DNA from: Ischnura elegans
Taxonomy: Eukaryota; Arthropoda; Insecta; Odonata; Coenagrionidae
DNA: 64,000 nt
NCBI RefSeq assembly: GCF_921293095.1
Contig: NC_060254.1
Location: forward strand, 105,114,917-105,178,916
Direction: 5' to 3'
Made by a program: the position numbers and the translations under genes. Below the pieces are notes generated by a model that saw nothing but the letters and a program-made list of their open reading frames with translations, ran no database searches and had not been told where the DNA came from. Below, piece after piece: positions 60,000 to 64,000 of the stretch (position 1 is its first letter; each line of letters opens with the position of its first letter).

Positions 60000-60740
60000 T
60001 CAATTGTGCTTATAGTGAACTTCTAATTTGCCCATAATGCCATTAAAATTAACAAATGAACTTAATATCCTCCTCAATTTAGTCATTGACTAATCAGTTT
60101 GAAGATTGTACTTGGTACTTATTAACTGGAAGTGATATAATTTCATGGATCTATACTAACTTTGAATTGAATTGAAAAGTTATGAAAAAATATTTCCAAT
60201 GGGCAAAATATTTTTTGTGCCAACTTTTTTCTCGATGACTTATAATAACACATCAACGTATTTTCTTCACAAATGTTTTCGAGTCAAAATATCACCTCCC
60301 TTACCTGTCTCGGCAAAATATTTTCAAATTATAAAGCAGTCCGAATAACTTTTATTTGTAATTAGTATCTAATTATCTGTTTATTCATTACAAATGTTAT
60401 TTTCCATCATGATTTTTCATTCTGAATCAGAGTTATTTAACTATTTTTTGTCCTGTGAAAGGTTACCCATTTCAAAATCAGTCCTTCATTTTTCCTATTC
60501 AAGGGAGATATAGTTCCATTTAATTGGAATCATTTTATTATAATAAGTATTATTAATTAATAGAATATTATTTTAATTTCCTCTGCAATACGGGAAATGA
60601 TATTTTTCACTCCAAGTTTTTTAAATCTAATTCAAAGGTGAGCCTATTCACACTGTGACGCCCATGCGCCATAAGAAAATATATCGATTGAATCGGCCAT
60701 GAGGCCGATTTTCAAGCGTATTGGTTTGTCTCTTTATGAG
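60000..60740. other. Intronic AT-rich sequence
   Basis: No coding similarity. A small perfect hairpin (AATCGGCC, ATGA, GGCCGATT) lies at about 60692-60711, shortly before the next acceptor. Confidence 0.4.
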
Positions 60741-60762
60741 TGTTCGTTTTTTTCAATTACAG

Positions 60763-60861
60763 AGTTCGAAGGATCGTATTGTGTGAGTTGACTACTCGAG
60801 GCCTCGATGAAAGCACGTGCAAAGAGATCGAAAGAATACAGCTCGTTGCCGCAAGCAGACG
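60763..60861 (+). ncRNA. Exon
   Basis: The acceptor TTTTTTTCAATTACAG ends at 60762; donor CAGACG/GTAAGA at 60861/60862. The 99-nt exon includes GAAAGCACGTGCAAAGAG. It is not a copy of the repeated exons. Confidence 0.5.
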
Positions 60862-60869
60862 GTAAGATT

Positions 60870-62180
60870 TCATTCATTCCTCTTCCAAGTTTTGTGTTCA
60901 GCTCAGAACCAATATTTAGTGATCACATAGGTACACTATGATTTTTACATTCAGGAACCTCGATGATAAAAGTAATGATTGTGTGAGAAAATAAATAAAT
61001 ATTTTCACATTTCCTACGCGAAAATATTTAATTCAACCGCACCCAAAATTAAGATTTGGCGCTTTTTTTGTAACACTCACAAAACTAAAATCCTGCGCTG
61101 AATCTCAAGGCATTGATTGGTTGGCGACGACGATAGCGTTTGCTTTCATATATTTCGATTTGAAACTTCATTCCTGAGAAACTATATAATTCGAATGAAG
61201 GACAGTTATGGGAATTGTCGTCAATCTATCATAAGTATATACTTTGCTGTTTAATTTTTTCATTGTAATACGGAGGTCGAGGTTTCCATATTGGCCTTGC
61301 TTTTAGTAACTCAGCATCCGTCATGCGCGCTCAAGTAATAACTTCCTCGGAGACCCTATCTGAGTGAAACATGAGATTCCGGTCATATTTTCTACCTATC
61401 TGAATTTTCCGTGAAATGTATATTCCGAGTATAAGTGACATATTTTTAAAAAAGTCGCAAAAATAATGTAATGATACTCATTTTTGTTTAATTTTGGGTA
61501 CTTATTTTCCGTTGACGCTTTTTTCCTTGCTGTTAAATATTTATTAAGCCAATGGTGTCAGGAAATTCAGTATATATTTTTCATTTTTTTCGGCTGTTTT
61601 GTTTCTGATGTGATTACTTAGACATCTGGTTCTTTGCATGATCTTGAGAAATAATTTATATTATTTCTTTCGTATCATTAGACTTATATATTACATCCCA
61701 CAAGAAATTATTATAATACATTCTCCTGGATAGCTGTTTTATCCTTAATAAGGATGCCATATTTGTAACTTCTGTTTTCGTCTTTTTAAATAATTTCATC
61801 GTGTTGATTTTTATAATTTCATTATTGTTTTCCATTTCATAAAATAGTACATAAATTTTTGCTATCAATTTTTAGTAATACCCATGAAGTACAAGTAAGT
61901 CGTAAAAAAAGTTATATTAATAACACACTCAGCTCACTGTAATGATTTCTGGGAAAATTTTTAATGTTGCCCAATCATATCTTTAAAATTTTTAATGAAT
62001 AAAGAAAATACATTTAAATATCGACGATTTGATAAGCGTCAAAGAATTAGGAATTACACACTCTTGCATTTTTTTAATTTTAAAAATTTCTACACGCTTA
62101 AAAATTAATATTTTCGAAACGGCTTTCTCGAAATGATATTTCTGAGCTGAGAGTCAACTTTTTATGTCTCTCCTTTGTTG
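60870..62180. other. Last intron, AT-rich
   Basis: No transposon or coding feature recognised. It is absent from the left part of the window because the left repeat copy starts at the window edge. Confidence 0.4.
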
Positions 62181-64000
62181 GATTATGAGAATTTTTTGTT
62201 ATATTACCACAGGTCAAGCTTGTGGACAACGACAGCGATTGCTTTTGGAGACAACTGTTCAGGTCCATGAAATTGACACCTGAAGGTTACTGTGCCTACA
62301 ACTAGAGAATTGAGGATTTTATCGTGAAGAAATGAAGAATGAAGATAGGAAGAAAGAAGACACCAAGCCTGAAGATAGTTGTTTTTTTTGCATTTTTTGT
62401 TGCAATTATTGTACAGGGTCTTTGTATATTATTTATTAATGCATGTTTTTTTCCAGCTATAGTTAGGATTTGCGGCAGGAGAGTAGGGATTTTATATTGC
62501 GTCCTACCGTCGAGTAGAAATAACACAGATTAGGCAGGTCTTCGTGTATCGTGGCCACGATTCCGTATTTAGGCGTTTAATTAATTCATACGTATAAAGT
62601 AGCATTTAGGTAGGCAGGGCTGTATGAATGGATGAATGTGATTTTATGAATGAGTGAATGGAATGTGATTTTATGAGTGAGTGTGTGCTTGTAGTAGTAG
62701 TGGTACTAATGGTAGTGTTAGTAGCAATACTGACACTAACTCTCCCTTCCTTTCACTAAAAATCCCTCCCCACCCTCCCTCCCCCTCAAAATCCTAACTG
62801 CTCCCTCTACGTGGGGAGGGGGATATACAGAGGAAAGTCTAATTGTCCAATCAATTGTTGATTTTAATGAATCATTTATGTCATCTCCTGCTTGAATTAC
62901 AGCATTGGACTTTCCTCTGGCTAAAGCAGTATGGTATCCTAGTGCAATTTCAAATTCTGTATTTGTGCTTTGTATTTAGGAGGTTTGAAGTGATAGAATG
63001 TGATCAAATTTTTGGCTCGTGTAACTTTGTTCTGTTTATAATGTTTTCATTTTTTTATTCTTTTGTTTGAAATATGCTTCATGGTGACATTACTGATTTA
63101 TTTTTTTATTCACTTTTTTATTATTTTAGCTGATTTTATCCACCAATTTTTGGTACTGTTTTTTTATATTTTCTCATTACTTACTATGATATGGTGAATA
63201 AGTATTACTGTGTTCTTTTAAGGAATTAAAGTATTATAAAAATTATTTTCTGTATTCATTCATTTTCACTGCTCTTGATAATGTTGTGTTGTGTAATGGT
63301 ATATTCTATAAAATCTAATATTAACTTATATTCCCATTTAAGCATATTCTTTGTAAAATACGTTTTTGTTCCTCCTTTTCGTTGGTACTGGGGATCTTTT
63401 TTAAATGCATGATTCAACTGTCTCTACATGCTAAAATATGGCAATAATTTTTCTATTACCTTTGTGCATATTATTTTTTGTAAGTATAAGTAGAATTAGC
63501 TTGAATTAATAAAAATTTGAAGTACTGCTCTTTTTGAATCCCTTTTTTGTTAGGCTTTTCTTCGATGCTGTTATTATGTGCCCAGTCAGAGTTTCTGACC
63601 TGCCATACATGTTGATGGCTTCCGCTGAGAGTATCAATTTTGTAAGATTATGTTTGTCTCATTTACTGGTGAAAAATTTATAATGGTATTTTTACTCCTG
63701 GTTTTCATTTTAGTTACACTAACACCACACAGTAGAAGTTAGAATATTGTTGACCTCACAATGTGGGTCCATATGTAAAATTTTGCATGGGTTTTGCATG
63801 CTAAAAAATTTCGAGATTGAAAAACTTCTGAATATCTAGGTAAAAATGACACAACCACGGTTAAAGGTCTTGAGAAAATGAATACACTACTTTTTAATCA
63901 AAGAGGACTACCGTGGCCCTAATGAGGACTCAGGGGTGGTCACCACCCATGTGAAAGGGATGGCATAAGCAGTATGGTTGCTAAGATGTCCAAGTTTCCA
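62181..64000 (+). repeat. Direct repeat, right copy (partner 1-1821)
   Basis: Same order and orientation as 1-1821 over its whole visible length, truncated by the window end. It contains the last exon of the noncoding gene. See the left copy. Confidence 0.95.
62213..63530 (+). ncRNA. Terminal exon of the noncoding gene
   Basis: The acceptor TTTTTTGTTATATTACCACAG ends at 62212. The exon starts GTCAAGCTTGTGGACAACG, then has GAAGAAATGAAGAATGAAG and GATAGGAAGAAAGAAGACAC. AATAAA at 63508-63513 is the best polyadenylation signal; the exact end is unknown. The frame from the ATG at 62339 gives a short hydrophobic peptide that the left copy breaks by a 1-base T-run difference. Confidence 0.5.

Larger units (their letters stand above)
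49233..63530 (+). ncRNA. Multi-exon, repeated-exon gene, probably long noncoding RNA
   Basis: A chain of consensus splice sites on one strand defines it: donor at 49264; exon 50488-50591; acceptors at 57619, 57786, 58247, 58434, 58654, 59047, 59408, 59769, 60762 and 62212, most preceded by pyrimidine tracts and CTAAC-type branch points; and AATAAA at 63508-63513. Nearly all exons share purine motifs such as GAAGAATGAAGA, and several are clearly copies of one another. No reading frame runs through the joined exons, and the best frame in the last exon is not kept in the duplicate at 1-1821. A rapidly evolving peptide cannot be excluded. Introns contain a LINE and a PLE. The terminal exon block is duplicated 62.2 kb upstream. 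Confidence 0.55.

Noticed and set aside
62339-62533. Small hydrophobic peptide starting at an ATG in the terminal exon
   Set aside because: The left repeat copy breaks the frame by one base in a T run, so it is not conserved even between duplicates.

Overview
The window looks like intergenic and intronic DNA from a large, repeat-rich animal genome, most likely an arthropod. The reasons are AT-rich sequence, GT-AG introns, an arthropod-style initiator at a putative promoter, several endonuclease-bearing Penelope-like elements (PLEs), LINE debris, a mariner, THAP and hAT transposase remains, and dense hAT, piggyBac-like and TA-target MITEs. The species cannot be fixed from the sequence. No intact conserved cellular protein-coding gene was recognised.

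Layout. 1-1821 is one copy of a direct repeat whose partner is 62181-64000; it carries the terminal exon of a spliced, apparently noncoding gene. 3.2-4.6 kb holds hAT MITEs. 4926-10461 is a four-level nest: a hAT element (8-bp target duplication) holds a second hAT (8-bp duplication), which holds a PLE with an inverted partial second copy, whose reverse transcriptase is split by a 500-bp MITE full of CACGTG sites. 10.5-17.9 kb holds hAT and piggyBac-like MITEs, a LINE scrap and a perfect 70-bp palindrome. A second PLE lies at 18.4-19.0 kb. 19.3-28.1 kb is an old, decayed tandem array of noncoding units hit by MITEs and a mariner. 28.5-35.6 kb holds more MITEs, a candidate minus-strand spliced exon, LINE reverse-transcriptase debris, tRNA-like sequences, and a third PLE split by a TA-target MITE. 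35.6-41.3 kb is almost featureless. 41284-44390 is a THAP-domain DNA transposon remnant with a 36-bp satellite. A LINE and a fourth PLE lie at 51-55 kb.

The most interesting unit is a plus-strand, multi-exon, probably noncoding gene from about 49.23 to 63.5 kb. It has a promoter-like region (heat-shock-element match, CRE, CACGTG, initiator), GT-AG introns with good branch points, and a run of short exons sharing GAAGAATGAAGA-type purine motifs. Several exons are copies of one another, and three tandem 361-bp exon-plus-intron units are nearly identical. Its terminal exon block recurs about 62.2 kb upstream, suggesting a tandemly duplicated locus whose preceding member ends at the left edge of the window.

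All calls come from reading the sequence; no alignments or database searches were run.
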